A stretch of DNA of 64,000 nucleotides from Rhizobium sp. ZPR4 (GTDB lineage Bacteria; Pseudomonadota; Alphaproteobacteria; Rhizobiales; Rhizobiaceae). The stretch's first letter is position 1; every line of letters begins with the position of its first letter. This document shows, in pieces, positions 16,964 to 26,819 of the stretch. Made by a program: the position numbers and the translations under genes. The DNA lies in contig NZ_CP157967.1 of assembly GCF_040215725.1 (NCBI RefSeq), positions 1,488,001-1,552,000 of the forward strand, given 5' to 3'. The notes below the pieces were generated by a model. That model had not been told where the DNA came from and ran no database searches. It worked only from the letters and a program-made list of their open reading frames with translations.

Positions 16964-17593
16964 ATGCACTCATTCCAGCCGGCCCATGCGACGCGGCCCA
17001 ACCAAATGACAGGCAATGCTGTTCGCAATGATCAGCGGACCTTTCAACGGGTTCCGATCAATATGCAGGGCCGCCTGATGCTGGCTAATTACGAGGAATT
17101 CGAGTGCCTGGTCACCGAGATGTCACCGGGTGACCTTCATGTCACCTGCCTGGGACGTCCGCGTGCCGACGAGCGCGTTATCGCCTACATCGATCACCTT
17201 GGCCGCGTCGAGGGCAATGTCGTTGCCGTGGATGGTCGCGGTTTCACCATGTCGATCAACGCGACCGAGCGGAAACGCGAAAAGCTCGCCGCGCAATTGA
17301 CCTGGCTTGCCAACAAGCACGAACTCGGCCTGCCGGAGGATCGCCGCCATGATCGTCTGACGCCGCGCAACACCAGCAGTGAGCTCACGCTCGACGACGG
17401 TACGCAATATGTCTGCCGCATCATGGACCTCTCGCTCTCGGGCGCAGCGGTCGATGTCGAGATACGCCCCACGATCGGGATGCCGGTGCGCCTCGGCAAT
17501 ATGCGTGGCCGCGTCGTCCGCCATTTCATGGAAGGTGTGGCGATTGAATTCCTTTCGCTGCAGTCTCGTGAGACCTTGCGCGAATTTCTCTGA
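16964..17593 (+). CDS. PilZ domain-containing protein
   Basis: A 209-residue protein with two PilZ-like halves. The first has RTFQRVPINMQGRLML at about 25-40 but its second motif is degenerate (MSPGDLHV). The second, at about 115-205, has an arginine-rich lead (EDRRHDRLTPR) and DLSLSGAAVDV, matching the D/NxSxxG motif that contacts cyclic di-GMP. It is therefore likely a c-di-GMP receptor controlling motility, envelope or polysaccharide functions; the output partner is unknown. It lies 83 bases after the PAS gene. Confidence 0.85.
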   Translation: MHSFQPAHATRPNQMTGNAVRNDQRTFQRVPINMQGRLMLANYEEFECLVTEMSPGDLHVTCLGRPRADERVIAYIDHLGRVEGNVVAVDGRGFTMSINATERKREKLAAQLTWLANKHELGLPEDRRHDRLTPRNTSSELTLDDGTQYVCRIMDLSLSGAAVDVEIRPTIGMPVRLGNMRGRVVRHFMEGVAIEFLSLQSRETLREFL

Positions 17594-17651
17594 TATTGTC
17601 ATTCTCCTGTCACGCGGCATCGCGAAATAGCGACGCCTGTCTTCCTCCACA

Positions 17652-18629
17652 ATGCGTGACGGCACAATGCTCTACCCGGACACAACTCCTTTTTCCGAGG
17701 GTCTGCTTGAGGTCGGTGACGGCCACAGGATTTACTGGATGCAATCGGGCAATCCGGAAGGGGTGACTGTCCTTATCCTTCACGGCGGTCCTGGCTCCGG
17801 CAGTTCAGCCAGAACGCGGCGCTATTTTGACCCGCGATATTATCGGATCATTCAATTCGACCAGCGTGGCTGCGGCGATAGTCTTCCGCATGCGTCGGAA
17901 CCGGTGATCGATCTCTCGGCCAACACGACATGGCACACGATTGCCGATATCGAGCAATTGCGGTTGCGCCTCGGCGTGGAACGCTGGATCGTGTTCGGCA
18001 ATTCCTGGGGTTGCACGCTTGCGCTCGCCTATGCCGAAACCCATCCCCAACGAGTGAAAAGCTTGCTCCTCGTTGGCATCACCATGACGAGACAATCGGA
18101 AATCGATTGGCTTTACAAAGGTCTCGCCCGCTTCTTTCCAGAGGAATGGGCGCGCTTTCGCGCTGCCGCGCCCGAAGAGGATCGCGATGGCGATCTGGTG
18201 ACCGCCTATTATCACCTGCTGCGCGACCCCGATCCTGCAATCTATGTGAAGGCTGCCAGGGATTGGCACGAATGGGAAGCTGCTTCGATCCTGGTCGACC
18301 CGCGCGAGACCCTGCCGTCTCGCTGGTCCGATCCGCGTTATCTGACGGCACGGGCGCGGATCATCACCCACTATTTCCACCATCTGGCCTGGCTCGAGGA
18401 GCGGCAGATCCTGCGCGACATCCATCGGCTCGCCGGCATCCCTTGCACAATGATCCAGGGCCGCATGGATCTCGAGGCGCCGCTTGTCACGGCCTGGGAA
18501 CTGTCGCAAGCATGGCCGGAGGCGGAACTGGTGGTCGTTGCGAACGCAGCCCACTCACCGGCGGTCGCGGAGATGGCTGCGGCGATCATCCGCGCAACCG
18601 ACGGGCTTCGCAGCGATAGCCAGCAATAA
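17652..18629 (+). CDS. pip: Prolyl aminopeptidase (alpha/beta hydrolase)
   Basis: The product has 325 residues and the prolyl iminopeptidase pattern: HGGPGSGSS at residues 44-52 (oxyanion hole), FDQRGCGDS, and the nucleophile Ser118 in GNSWGCTLALAYAETHP. The acid lies in IQGRMDLEAP and the histidine in NAAHSP near the C-terminus. The enzyme removes N-terminal proline from peptides in the cytoplasm. An alternative start is the ATG at 17667 (MLYPDTTPF), five codons on, closer to the usual family start. The gene appears monocistronic. Confidence 0.9.
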   Translation: MRDGTMLYPDTTPFSEGLLEVGDGHRIYWMQSGNPEGVTVLILHGGPGSGSSARTRRYFDPRYYRIIQFDQRGCGDSLPHASEPVIDLSANTTWHTIADIEQLRLRLGVERWIVFGNSWGCTLALAYAETHPQRVKSLLLVGITMTRQSEIDWLYKGLARFFPEEWARFRAAAPEEDRDGDLVTAYYHLLRDPDPAIYVKAARDWHEWEAASILVDPRETLPSRWSDPRYLTARARIITHYFHHLAWLEERQILRDIHRLAGIPCTMIQGRMDLEAPLVTAWELSQAWPEAELVVVANAAHSPAVAEMAAAIIRATDGLRSDSQQ

Positions 18630-19020
18630 AATCAAAAATATTTTTTGAGCCGGCTTTCTCAAAATGGGACAGGTTTAGGCTCTTGCGGGTATTTCCGGCA
18701 CTTGGCAGGCCTATCGCTACGCGCGCGCTGTATCAGTACAACACGTTTGCAGCTCAGATCGGTGCTCGGACGTTAACGATTCTCGTTGTTGAAAAGCGTT
18801 CTGAAACAGCCGGATATCAAACTCTCGCGTCGCTGCATTCCATACTGAAATTCCTCAAATTTTAATCGAATTTGCCGCGAACTTGAATCAAGTTTTCTGC
18901 GTGTTTTATGAGAATTTTCGCCAGATTTGATTCAACTAAGCCCTTAATTTGACTGTGCAATTTTGCGTCAGGTAAAATCACGCGTGTCATTCTGATCCCA
19001 ATAAGAACAGGGACAGGGAC
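18630..19020. other. Gene-free, AT-rich intergenic stretch
   Basis: No convincing reading frame. The sequence is much richer in A and T than its surroundings, with repeated TTGAATC/GATTCAA-like words near 18880-18940. It probably holds the promoter of the BTLCP gene that begins at 19021; I cannot single out a clear -35/-10 pair. Confidence 0.5.
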
Positions 19021-19626
19021 ATGAACTTTCAAATCGTACTTCGCGGCTTTGCCGCTCTGGCGCTTTCCACTCTTGGCTTCTTCGGCCTTGCTCAGGCAGC
19101 ACCCGCCAACATGACGATCACCGGCGACGCCGCCCCTCCGATCGGTCACTATGAGTTCTGCAAGGAAAACCCGCGTGAATGCGCCTATTCCGGCGGTGAC
19201 GCAGGCCCGATGATCCTTAACCAGGATAGCTGGAAGACGATCCTGCAGATCAACTACACGGTCAACACGACCATCAAGCCGATGACGGATATGGAACTTT
19301 ACGGCGTCGAAGAGAAGTGGGCGATCCCGACCACCGCTGGCGACTGCGAAGATTTTGCGCTCCTGAAGCGCAAGCAACTCATCGATGCCGGCTTCTCGCC
19401 TTCCGATCTGCTCATGACCGTCGTGCTGCAGCCGAACGGCGAAGGTCATGCCGTGCTGACGGTTCGCACGGATCGTGGCGATTTCATTCTCGATAACATG
19501 CGCAACAAGGTGAAGCTCTGGTCTGAGACCGAATATACCTTCCTCAAGCGCCAGTCCGCCGATCACCCGGCTCGCTGGGTCAAGATCCAGGACGGTCGCG
19601 CCGTCGCGGTCGGCAGCTTGAAATAA
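19021..19626 (+). CDS. Transglutaminase-like cysteine peptidase (BTLCP)
   Basis: A 201-residue exported protein with a signal peptide at 1-26 (ends AQA-AP). The catalytic triad of bacterial transglutaminase-like cysteine proteinases is visible: Cys109 in AGDCEDFALLKR, His143 in GEGHAVLTV and Asp158 in FILDNM. Relatives act in the periplasm and, like LapG, cleave adhesins in some bacteria; here no adhesin or LapD gene is adjacent, so a LapG-like role is not supported. The ribosome site is AGGGACAGGGAC just before the ATG. A strong terminator follows at 19722-19757. Confidence 0.92.
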   Translation: MNFQIVLRGFAALALSTLGFFGLAQAAPANMTITGDAAPPIGHYEFCKENPRECAYSGGDAGPMILNQDSWKTILQINYTVNTTIKPMTDMELYGVEEKWAIPTTAGDCEDFALLKRKQLIDAGFSPSDLLMTVVLQPNGEGHAVLTVRTDRGDFILDNMRNKVKLWSETEYTFLKRQSADHPARWVKIQDGRAVAVGSLK

Positions 19627-19721
19627 GCGCTCTTCACACAGGATCATCGGCGACCTAGCGTCGATGGTCAAAGTCAGAGGCCCGGTCTCGTCCCCTGATT
19701 TCTGTCCAGGCCGGTGCCTCT

Positions 19722-19757
19722 GAGCCGTTCCCACTGTCCCGGGGAACGGCTCTTTTT
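19722..19757 (+). terminator. Rho-independent terminator after the BTLCP gene
   Basis: GAGCCGTTCCC and GGGAACGGCTC form an 11-base-pair stem followed by five Ts. A second weaker stem (AGAGGC...GCCTCT, about 19677-19720) precedes it. It ends the BTLCP transcript, roughly 100 bases after the stop. Confidence 0.9.
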
Positions 19758-19961
19758 CGTTTGTGGGCCGGCCTCAAGGCATGCGCTGAAAATATCCCGA
19801 GAATTTAACTGTGCCATTAGCATGGCTTGCGACGTATATTTAACCGTCGGTTAACTATCGTGGCGCCAATCATCATTCCAACGAGACTCAAAAAAGTCAG
19901 ATGCCGCGAGGCTTTGCCATCGATGATGGCGACCGGAGCGGAAAGAAATGAAGGCAAGAGT

Positions 19962-20732
19962 ATGGCTCCTCCTCTGTCATCCGCCGCAATGATCGAAGAA
20001 AGACCGCTGATATCGAGCGGCTTTGTCTATCGACTCACGGCTGGTGTTGCTGTTCTGGCAGCCTTGACCGTCGCCATATCCGTTGGTGGACACTGGCTTG
20101 GTGAGAAAATTTCGCTTGCAGGCCATACGACCGATACCAAGCCCATTTCTGTCACGATCGGCGACGACATGATGCGTCTGGCTGCAAATACCATCCGCTT
20201 TCCGAGCGAGCGTTCGGACGGTACGGCAGAGCGTGTCGATCTCTACCTGACCTGGCCGCAGATGCAGGGGTATAGCGAAGCCGATCGCATGCGCTTCGAC
20301 GATATCTCGCAATCGTCCTCGCTGATCTTCCTGCAAATCAGCCAGAGCACAATGTCCCATGACATGTCCGGCCGACTCGGTCCGATCTATTCGCAGCTGA
20401 TGGACGGGGCCGCCTATGCCGGTCCCCATGGCCTCACGGCGCATCGGCTGCGTGCGGATGCCGGCTATAACGATGAAATCCTTTTGACGGCGGCGCGGCC
20501 TGGCGAGACCGATTACGTCGTGCGCTGCCTCCTGCCCTCTTCGCCCGCGATGGCAACCAGCGGCGACTGTCAAAGGGACATCAAGGTCGGTAAGGATTTG
20601 AGCGTTCTCTACCGCTTTTCCAGCAATCAGCTGGGTGATTGGCGTGCGATGGATGCAGCCGTCCAGAACTTCGTCAATATCCACCTTGTGGATAATGCCG
20701 CGCCTGCGGCAACAGCCGTCGGCGGCCGCTAA
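19962..20732 (+). CDS. Conserved membrane-anchored protein of unknown function
   Basis: I do not recognise a named family. From the ATG at 19962 it has 256 residues: a short cytosolic lead, one membrane segment (VYRLTAGVAVLAALTVAISVGG, about 23-44) and an external domain of about 200 residues with two cysteines (VVRCLLPSS, SGDCQRD) that could form a disulfide. It lacks enzyme motifs. Longer starts up to 19827 are open but add basic residues that look noncoding. It is upstream of the D,D-carboxypeptidase gene by 84 bases and may serve the envelope. Confidence 0.7.
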   Translation: MAPPLSSAAMIEERPLISSGFVYRLTAGVAVLAALTVAISVGGHWLGEKISLAGHTTDTKPISVTIGDDMMRLAANTIRFPSERSDGTAERVDLYLTWPQMQGYSEADRMRFDDISQSSSLIFLQISQSTMSHDMSGRLGPIYSQLMDGAAYAGPHGLTAHRLRADAGYNDEILLTAARPGETDYVVRCLLPSSPAMATSGDCQRDIKVGKDLSVLYRFSSNQLGDWRAMDAAVQNFVNIHLVDNAAPAATAVGGR

Positions 20733-20816
20733 AATGGCGCAGAAACCTGAAACCAACTGTTCATCATAAACCGATTGGTAACGCTAAGCCTCTATTGTTG
20801 AACGGAATGGCCGTTC

Positions 20817-22343
20817 ATGGAGGCGGCGGCCGGACAATCGAGAATGTACATGCAAGCAGAGAGTGATTTAGTGTCCAGATCCATTCTTTCCGTTTCGTCG
20901 TCTCAAACCGGTAAGATTCTGGCGAGAGCGCTTCTTGGTTTTTCGATCGCAACAGCGACGGTCGCGGTGACTGTCATTGACGCGAGCGCGGCCGGTCCGA
21001 AGTATGCCGGCATCGTCATCGACGCCAATACCGGCAACGTTCTCTACAGTGAAAACGCCGACACGCTGCACTATCCAGCCTCGCTGACCAAGATGATGAC
21101 GGTCTATCTGACCTTCGAAGCGCTTGAGGCCGGACGCATCACCCTCGATACCCCGGTGGTATTTTCGAGGAATGCCGCCGCTCAGGCGCCGACCAAGCTC
21201 GGCATTGGCGCCGGTCGCTCCGTGACTGTTCGCGAGGCGATCCTCGGCATCGTCACCAAGTCTGCCAATGATGCTGCAATGGCGCTTGGCGAAATGCTTG
21301 GCGGTTCGGAAGAAGGCTTCGCCCGCATGATGAACGACAAGGCGCGGGCGCTCGGCATGACGCGCACGACCTATCGTAACCCGAACGGCCTGCCGAACAC
21401 CGCGCAGATGACGACGGCTCGCGACCAGGCCCGCCTTGGCATCGCCTTGCGCGAGCATTTCCCAGAATATTACGGTTTCTTCTCCGAAACGAGCTTCCGG
21501 CTCGGCAACCGCACGATCCTCGGCCACAATCGCCTGGTCGGCTCGGTGCGCGGCGTCGACGGTATCAAGACCGGTTACACGCGCGCCGCCGGCTACAATC
21601 TCGCCACCTCCGTCAAGGTCGATGGTCGCTCCATCGTAGGCGTCGTCCTTGGTGGCGCTTCAACACCGGCTCGCGACAATCAGATGCGTAAGCTGATCGC
21701 CGATTATCTGCCCGCGGCATCGACGAAGCACATCGCTTCCAATGTGATCGCGCAGGTCCCGGCTGCGACGCCCAATGTGCAGGCAGCCAGCGCACGTATG
21801 GCGGATATCAACCGCGCAAAGATCAAGAATGACGGGACGACCGAAGTCGCCGATTCCAGCCCATCCAGCGCAGCGGCTTTTGCGGCGGTGACGTCGCAGT
21901 CGAGCAATCCGTTGCTCGCCACAAAGCCCGTCCAGCGCCCCGCCTATGATGAGACAGCCTCCGCCGGATCTTCAGACGATGCCGATGAGGATGAAGTCGA
22001 TACCGTAACGACCGCATCGACCTCCAAGAGCGATACGAAACTCGTCAAGCTGCAGCGGGCCGAGAAATCCGAAAAGGTCGCAAAGGCTGAAAAAGCCGAG
22101 CGCGGGCCGACTGGCTGGGTCGTTCAGATCGGCATTTCCTCCAGTAAGGATGGCGCGACCGACCTGCTTGATACGGCAAAGAACAAGGGGGGCAAGGCCT
22201 TGCGTTCGGCCAAGCCCTATGCGGTCGCCTTTGATGGCGGCTACCGCGCCCGTTTCGGCGGGTTCGAGGATCAGAACGAAGCCCTCAATGCCTGTAAGGC
22301 GCTCAAGCGCGCCGGCGTGAAGTGCTGGGCGAGCATGGAATAG
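20817..22343 (+). CDS. D-alanyl-D-alanine carboxypeptidase (S11) with C-terminal SPOR domain
   Basis: The 508-residue product trims the terminal D-Ala of peptidoglycan stem peptides in the periplasm. The penicillin-binding motifs are all present: Ser89-Leu-Thr-Lys92 (SxxK), Ser149-Ala-Asn151 (SxN) and Lys251-Thr-Gly (KTG). A signal sequence lies at about 34-59. After the catalytic domain there is a Ser/Lys/Glu-rich linker (about 310-435) and a SPOR domain (GWVVQIGIS through CWASME) that binds denuded glycan at division sites. The start may instead be an ATG or GTG 9-18 codons later, nearer to the signal sequence. Confidence 0.94.
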   Translation: MEAAAGQSRMYMQAESDLVSRSILSVSSSQTGKILARALLGFSIATATVAVTVIDASAAGPKYAGIVIDANTGNVLYSENADTLHYPASLTKMMTVYLTFEALEAGRITLDTPVVFSRNAAAQAPTKLGIGAGRSVTVREAILGIVTKSANDAAMALGEMLGGSEEGFARMMNDKARALGMTRTTYRNPNGLPNTAQMTTARDQARLGIALREHFPEYYGFFSETSFRLGNRTILGHNRLVGSVRGVDGIKTGYTRAAGYNLATSVKVDGRSIVGVVLGGASTPARDNQMRKLIADYLPAASTKHIASNVIAQVPAATPNVQAASARMADINRAKIKNDGTTEVADSSPSSAAAFAAVTSQSSNPLLATKPVQRPAYDETASAGSSDDADEDEVDTVTTASTSKSDTKLVKLQRAEKSEKVAKAEKAERGPTGWVVQIGISSSKDGATDLLDTAKNKGGKALRSAKPYAVAFDGGYRARFGGFEDQNEALNACKALKRAGVKCWASME

Positions 22344-22468
22344 AATGTGGCCGGTGTTTTCGCGCCGCATAATGTGAAGATTGGTCGGGCCTTCTGTTGC
22401 GCCCGGTCCTCCGGTTCCGAATGTCAAACGGGCCGGCCCTGAGTTTGTAACGTGTACGGGGTTTTGAA

Positions 22469-22744
22469 ATGGCAATGAACGAGAACTTTCCCGGTTTCTC
22501 GCTCGACGGCGGGGGCAAGATGAAACAGAAGGGCTTTGCTCTTCATCCGCTGCATGAGGCGGCGATGCGGCTGGCGGACCTCGGTCTCAGCCGCTCGCGT
22601 TCGCGCAACAAGACGAAAGACCTGATCGGCATCCTGCTTTGCCACGGCGCCCGCGCCTGGCGTTATTCGCAGCCGGAAGCGCATATTCATCTGCATATCA
22701 CCGCCCCGACCGGTCGCGCGCCGATCATGATGCGGCTGCGTTGA
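22469..22744 (+). CDS. Short conserved hypothetical protein
   Basis: A 91-residue basic protein without membrane segments or known motifs; rich in His, Arg and Ser (LADLGLSRSRSRNKTKDL). Coding bias matches the neighbours, and it lies 125 bases after the carboxypeptidase gene on the same strand, which supports it being real. Nothing more can be said about function. Confidence 0.6.
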   Translation: MAMNENFPGFSLDGGGKMKQKGFALHPLHEAAMRLADLGLSRSRSRNKTKDLIGILLCHGARAWRYSQPEAHIHLHITAPTGRAPIMMRLR

Positions 22745-22805
22745 AGCAAACTCGGGAGAACTGCGCAGCAGTTTTCCTTCGAGAATTGCGTGAAAACAAT
22801 AGGAT

Positions 22806-22857
22806 AGAGCGGCTCAAAAGCTTGTTGAAAAGCTAAACTGTTTTAAACAGCCGCTCT
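22806..22857. repeat. Intergenic palindrome
   Basis: Arms AGAGCGGCT (22806-22814) and AGCCGCTCT (22849-22857) enclose A/T-rich internal repeats. The right arm overlaps the stop codon of the minus-strand DUF1489 gene. It lies between convergent genes and may serve as a bidirectional stop or be a mobile palindrome remnant of the type common in Rhizobium. Confidence 0.6.
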
Positions 22858-23291
22858 TAAAGCAAACCAAGTTCGGAAAGCTCCCGCCGCAGATCGGCGG
22901 GCAATTCGGCTGCCGCGCCAAGACTGTCGAGATCGCGCGGCACATCGTCCTGCGGCAGGTAACGCCAGCCCTGAAACGGCCGCTTCGGCTGCCCTGTCGT
23001 CTCGACAACGCTCGGGTCGAGAATAAGACGGCAACGCTGAATGCCGTCTGCGTCGGTGAAGGTCTCGATGCCAAGCAATTTCTGCCGCGCCTGCACCTGT
23101 CCCTTGATCACCCAATAGAGCGAGCCGCCATCCAAAAGCTCATCTACCCGTTTCGGCACCATGCGCGTCGTGTGGGTCGTATGCGGCTCAAGCCCGGCGG
23201 CGATGGCGTTCATCGCCCGCTCGGAAACCCATTCGCGCAGATCATCCAGCGAATCCGCGCCCACGCACAATTTGATGAGATGCAAAGCCAT
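22857..23291 (-). CDS. DUF1489 family protein
   Basis: A 144-residue protein with the family start MALHLIKLCVGADSLDDLREWV, then HTTHTTRMVPKR at about 40-51 and GWRYLPQDDVPRDL near the C-terminus. The family is confined largely to Alphaproteobacteria and has no known function. The in-frame extension upstream of this ATG overlaps the beginning of the next gene region and lacks family similarity, so it was excluded. It is divergent from the serine hydrolase gene. Confidence 0.88.
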   Translation of the reverse strand: MALHLIKLCVGADSLDDLREWVSERAMNAIAAGLEPHTTHTTRMVPKRVDELLDGGSLYWVIKGQVQARQKLLGIETFTDADGIQRCRLILDPSVVETTGQPKRPFQGWRYLPQDDVPRDLDSLGAAAELPADLRRELSELGLL

Positions 23292-23401
23292 AGTGTCGTT
23301 GAAATCCTTTTGGCCGGCAGCGTCAAGCTTTTCGCTACCGACATCCACAGAGTGGGTAACATCCCCTGGCGGCGCAAAAGGTGATTCTCTCGGAGACGAT
23401 T

Positions 23402-24421
23402 ATGGGCAGCGCATCGGATTACCCATCAAACGAGTGGACGGTAGCGGATGATCCCGGCCAATTCGGCTGGTCCAGCACCGCTCTCGCGAATGCTTACCGC
23501 TATGCGCAATCGATCGGATCGTCCGCGATCATGATCGTGCAAGACGGCTTGATTGTGAGTTCATGGGGTAAGATTGCCGATGTGACCGGCATCGCCTCGA
23601 TGCGCAAAAGCCTGCTGAGCGCATTGATCGGCATGCACGAGGTCGAGGGTACCATCGATCTGGCAACGACTCTCGCTGAACTGGATATCGATGATTGCGA
23701 ACTGGCGCTGACGCCGAAAGAGAAGCTGGCGACAGTCGCTGATCTTCTGATGTCGAGATCGGGCATCTATCACGCCGCTGTCGATCAGGACCCGGCCCTC
23801 CTGCCTCCCCGCGGCGCCCATGCCCCCGGAGAGCAATGGTTCTACAACAATTGGAGCTTCAATGTTCTGGGGGTTATCCTTCAGCAATTGAGCGGCGTTC
23901 CGATTGCCCGGGATTTCTCCAATCGCATCGCGATCCCGCTTCAGATGCAGGATTTTCAGCCGGAACACTTCCGTTTCAAGACGATACCTCAATCGGTCCA
24001 TCCTGCTAACAAGATCAGAATGTCCGCGCGTGATCTGGCACGCCTGGGCGTCCTCCTCGTGAATGGCGGCCGATGGCGCGATGCCCAGATCATTCCGGCG
24101 GAATGGATCGGCAGAAGCACCGTGCCTTACACAGATCTCGGGCGCGGCGCGGGTTTCGGCTATAGCTGGTGGATTGGACGATACGCATTGCAGCCGCCAA
24201 CGGCGTCTGGTGGCGACGTCGTCAAAGACAAGCCATTCTATTGGGCATCCGGCATGGGGAACCAATATCTCATGGTGTTTCCTGATATAGCGACAGTCTT
24301 GGTTCACAGGGTATGCGACACCAACAATGGGCCGAGCAGTGCTCAAATCGAGCAACTACAAACCATGCTCCTGGGAGGCCGCGTGGCCGGCATCCCCATC
24401 ACGACCCCAATAAGCAAATGA
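23402..24421 (+). CDS. Serine hydrolase of the beta-lactamase/class C family
   Basis: A 339-residue protein with a penicillin-recognising fold: Ser66-Met-Arg-Lys69 is the SxxK nucleophile motif and Tyr148-Asn-Asn150 the YxN motif, with SGMGNQY near the C-terminus in the place of the KTG/HxG box. Without a signal peptide it is probably a cytoplasmic esterase, amidase or D-peptidase rather than a beta-lactamase. The start ATG follows CGGAGACGATT; a GTG 21 bases upstream includes this ribosome site and is therefore less likely. Confidence 0.88.
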   Translation: MGSASDYPSNEWTVADDPGQFGWSSTALANAYRYAQSIGSSAIMIVQDGLIVSSWGKIADVTGIASMRKSLLSALIGMHEVEGTIDLATTLAELDIDDCELALTPKEKLATVADLLMSRSGIYHAAVDQDPALLPPRGAHAPGEQWFYNNWSFNVLGVILQQLSGVPIARDFSNRIAIPLQMQDFQPEHFRFKTIPQSVHPANKIRMSARDLARLGVLLVNGGRWRDAQIIPAEWIGRSTVPYTDLGRGAGFGYSWWIGRYALQPPTASGGDVVKDKPFYWASGMGNQYLMVFPDIATVLVHRVCDTNNGPSSAQIEQLQTMLLGGRVAGIPITTPISK

Positions 24422-24457
24422 TCTTCGCGTAACGCAGCGCTCTAACCCTGGACCGCA

Positions 24458-25867
24458 TCAGCATTCCACGACATTGACGGCGAGGCCGCCCGTCGAGGTT
24501 TCCTTGTATTTCTCGCTCATATCGTAGCCGGTCTGGCGCATAGTCTCGATGCAGGCGTCGAGCGGCACGAAATGCCGGCCGTCTCCCTTGATCGCAAGCG
24601 AAGCGGCGGTAACCGCCTTGACCGCGCCAAGCGCATTGCGCTCGATGCAGGGCACCTGCACGAGGCCGGCGATCGGATCGCAGGTCATGCCGAGATGGTG
24701 CTCCAGCGCGATTTCGGCTGCATTCTCGATCTGCTCCGGCGTAGCGCCCATGACCGCTGCAAGTCCCGCAGCCGCCATTGCGGCCGCCGAACCCACCTCG
24801 CCCTGACAGCCGACTTCAGCGCCGGAGATCGACGCGTTGTGCTTGATGATGCCGCCGACTGCCGCCGCCGTCAGAAGATAGTTGCGGATGCCGTCCTGAT
24901 CCCAGTCTTCGTGGAAATGCTGATAATAGCGGATCGTAGCCGGGATGACGCCGGCGGCGCCATTGGTCGGAGCCGTTACAACACGTCCACCGGCCGCATT
25001 CTCTTCGTTGACGGCCATGGCGTAGACGCTCAGCCAGTCGTTGGCGAGCAACGGATTGATGCGGTTGCTGCGCCACTCCTCCTGCAGCTTGTCATGGATG
25101 GCGCGCGCGCGGCGGCGCACCTTCAGACCGCCCGGCATGATACCGTCAACCTTGAGGCCGCGATCGATGCAGCTGCTCATGGCAGCCCATATGCGGTCGA
25201 GGCCGGCATCAAGTTCCTCGGCGCTCATATGCGTCTCTTCATTGGCACGCTTCATCTGCGCAATCGAGAGACCGGAACGCTCGGACATTTCGAGCATCTG
25301 CTTGGCGCTAGCAAAGGGGAATGGAACGCGCTCGCCCGCCGCTGCCGGCTTCTTCCGGTCGGCCTTCATCTGCTCCAGTTCCGTATCGGTGACGACGAAG
25401 CCGCCGCCGACGGAGTAATAGATCCGCTTCACGAGCAGGCGATCGTCCTTGTCGAAAGCCGAGAAGCTCATGCCGTTGGCATGACCGGGCAACGGCACCT
25501 TCTTGTCGAAGATAAGATCGGTCTTCGGCTGGAACTGATAGCCCGGATGACCTGGTGGCGTGATGCGCCCGCTGCGCTCGACCTCGTCGATAATGGCATC
25601 CATATGGTCCGGATCGACGCTGTCGGGTCTCTCGCCCATCAGGCCGAGAATAACCGCTCTGCCCGTGCCGTGGCCGATGCCCGTATGGGCGAGCGAGCCA
25701 TGCAGGCTGACCTTGATCGACTCGACATGCACGTTCGAAGACGGGCGCGGCCATTCGTTCGAAACCACAAGGTCGAGGAAGCGATTCGCGGCCGACATCG
25801 GCCCCATCGTATGCGAGCTGGATGGTCCCACACCGATCTTGAACACGTCGAAAACTGAAAGAAACAT
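24458..25867 (-). CDS. sdaA: L-serine ammonia-lyase
   Basis: A 469-residue iron-sulfur L-serine dehydratase of the single-chain type, converting serine to pyruvate and ammonia. The N-terminal beta domain opens [21 protein letters not shown]; the alpha domain has [21 protein letters not shown] with the first cluster cysteine, then [20 protein letters not shown] with the other two, the ligands of the labile [4Fe-4S] centre. It links to the glycine cleavage genes through serine/glycine metabolism, though they are far apart. It appears monocistronic. Confidence 0.96.
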   Translation of the reverse strand: MFLSVFDVFKIGVGPSSSHTMGPMSAANRFLDLVVSNEWPRPSSNVHVESIKVSLHGSLAHTGIGHGTGRAVILGLMGERPDSVDPDHMDAIIDEVERSGRITPPGHPGYQFQPKTDLIFDKKVPLPGHANGMSFSAFDKDDRLLVKRIYYSVGGGFVVTDTELEQMKADRKKPAAAGERVPFPFASAKQMLEMSERSGLSIAQMKRANEETHMSAEELDAGLDRIWAAMSSCIDRGLKVDGIMPGGLKVRRRARAIHDKLQEEWRSNRINPLLANDWLSVYAMAVNEENAAGGRVVTAPTNGAAGVIPATIRYYQHFHEDWDQDGIRNYLLTAAAVGGIIKHNASISGAEVGCQGEVGSAAAMAAAGLAAVMGATPEQIENAAEIALEHHLGMTCDPIAGLVQVPCIERNALGAVKAVTAASLAIKGDGRHFVPLDACIETMRQTGYDMSEKYKETSTGGLAVNVVEC

Positions 25868-26065
25868 GGACCTTTGGTGCCTCCAGGCAAATCGATTTCC
25901 GGCAACGCTACGCTATCGGGGCAAGCTTGCACGGCGATTGGCCGACATCGGATTTCATGGCAGCGACATTACATATAGGCATTCGGGGAAGCAAACAGAA
26001 GGCCATTGCGTGCGGCACGCGCTGAGCTACAGTCCACATTGGATTGATCTGGAGAACCTCCTTTT

Positions 26066-26758
26066 ATGACGACTGCCGACTATGTCGCCCTCGCCCTCTT
26101 TATCTTTCTCTGGATTGCGCTGAACTGGATCGTCAGCAGCGCCAGCTTTTTCAATCGTACCAGCCTGACGCTGGCGATGAACGAGCGTCGGCGAGAATGG
26201 ATCTACAACTCGCTTCGCCGCGACCTGAAGATGATCGACACACAGATCCTCTCAGGCCTGCAGAACGGCACCGGCTTCTTCGCCTCCACCTCGATCTTCG
26301 CCATCGGCAGCTGCTTTGCGTTGCTCGGCGCCACCGACAAGATCAATGCTTTCTTCTCCGACATGCCTTTTATCTTCAATGGCGGCCGGGCAGCCTTCGA
26401 AATCAAGGTGGCGGGGCTTGCTTGTCTCTTCGGCTATGCCTTCTTCAAATTCGGCTGGGCCTACCGTCTGTTCAACTACTGCACCATTCTCTTCGGCTCA
26501 TTGCCGATGCTGGAAGATGCCATTCGTGATCCCGTGCGCGCCGAACGTGCCGCCGAGCGGGTCATCCGCATGAACATCATCGCAGCCAGGAATTTCAACT
26601 CCGGCCTGCGAGCCATCTTCCTGTCGATTGGTTACCTCGGCTGGTTTCTGAGCCCCTACGTTTTCATGGTCACGACCATGTTCATCATCATCGTGCTGGT
26701 CCGCCGGCAGTTTTTTTCCGATGCCCGTCTGGCCATTATGGATAGCGATGTGCCATGA
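26066..26758 (+). CDS. DUF599 family membrane protein
   Basis: A 230-residue inner-membrane protein with four predicted helices (about 7-27, 72-92, 112-130 and 185-212). The conserved family region MNERRREWIYNSLRRDLKMIDTQIL follows the first helix. The function is not known. GGAGAACCTCCT upstream of the ATG is the likely ribosome site. Two more membrane-protein genes follow on the same strand. Confidence 0.88.
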   Translation: MTTADYVALALFIFLWIALNWIVSSASFFNRTSLTLAMNERRREWIYNSLRRDLKMIDTQILSGLQNGTGFFASTSIFAIGSCFALLGATDKINAFFSDMPFIFNGGRAAFEIKVAGLACLFGYAFFKFGWAYRLFNYCTILFGSLPMLEDAIRDPVRAERAAERVIRMNIIAARNFNSGLRAIFLSIGYLGWFLSPYVFMVTTMFIIIVLVRRQFFSDARLAIMDSDVP

Positions 26759-26819
26759 CATGCTCGCGCCGCCTCAAGCGACGCTCGTGATTTGAGTTCA
26801 TGCCTGGAAGGACCCGCCA

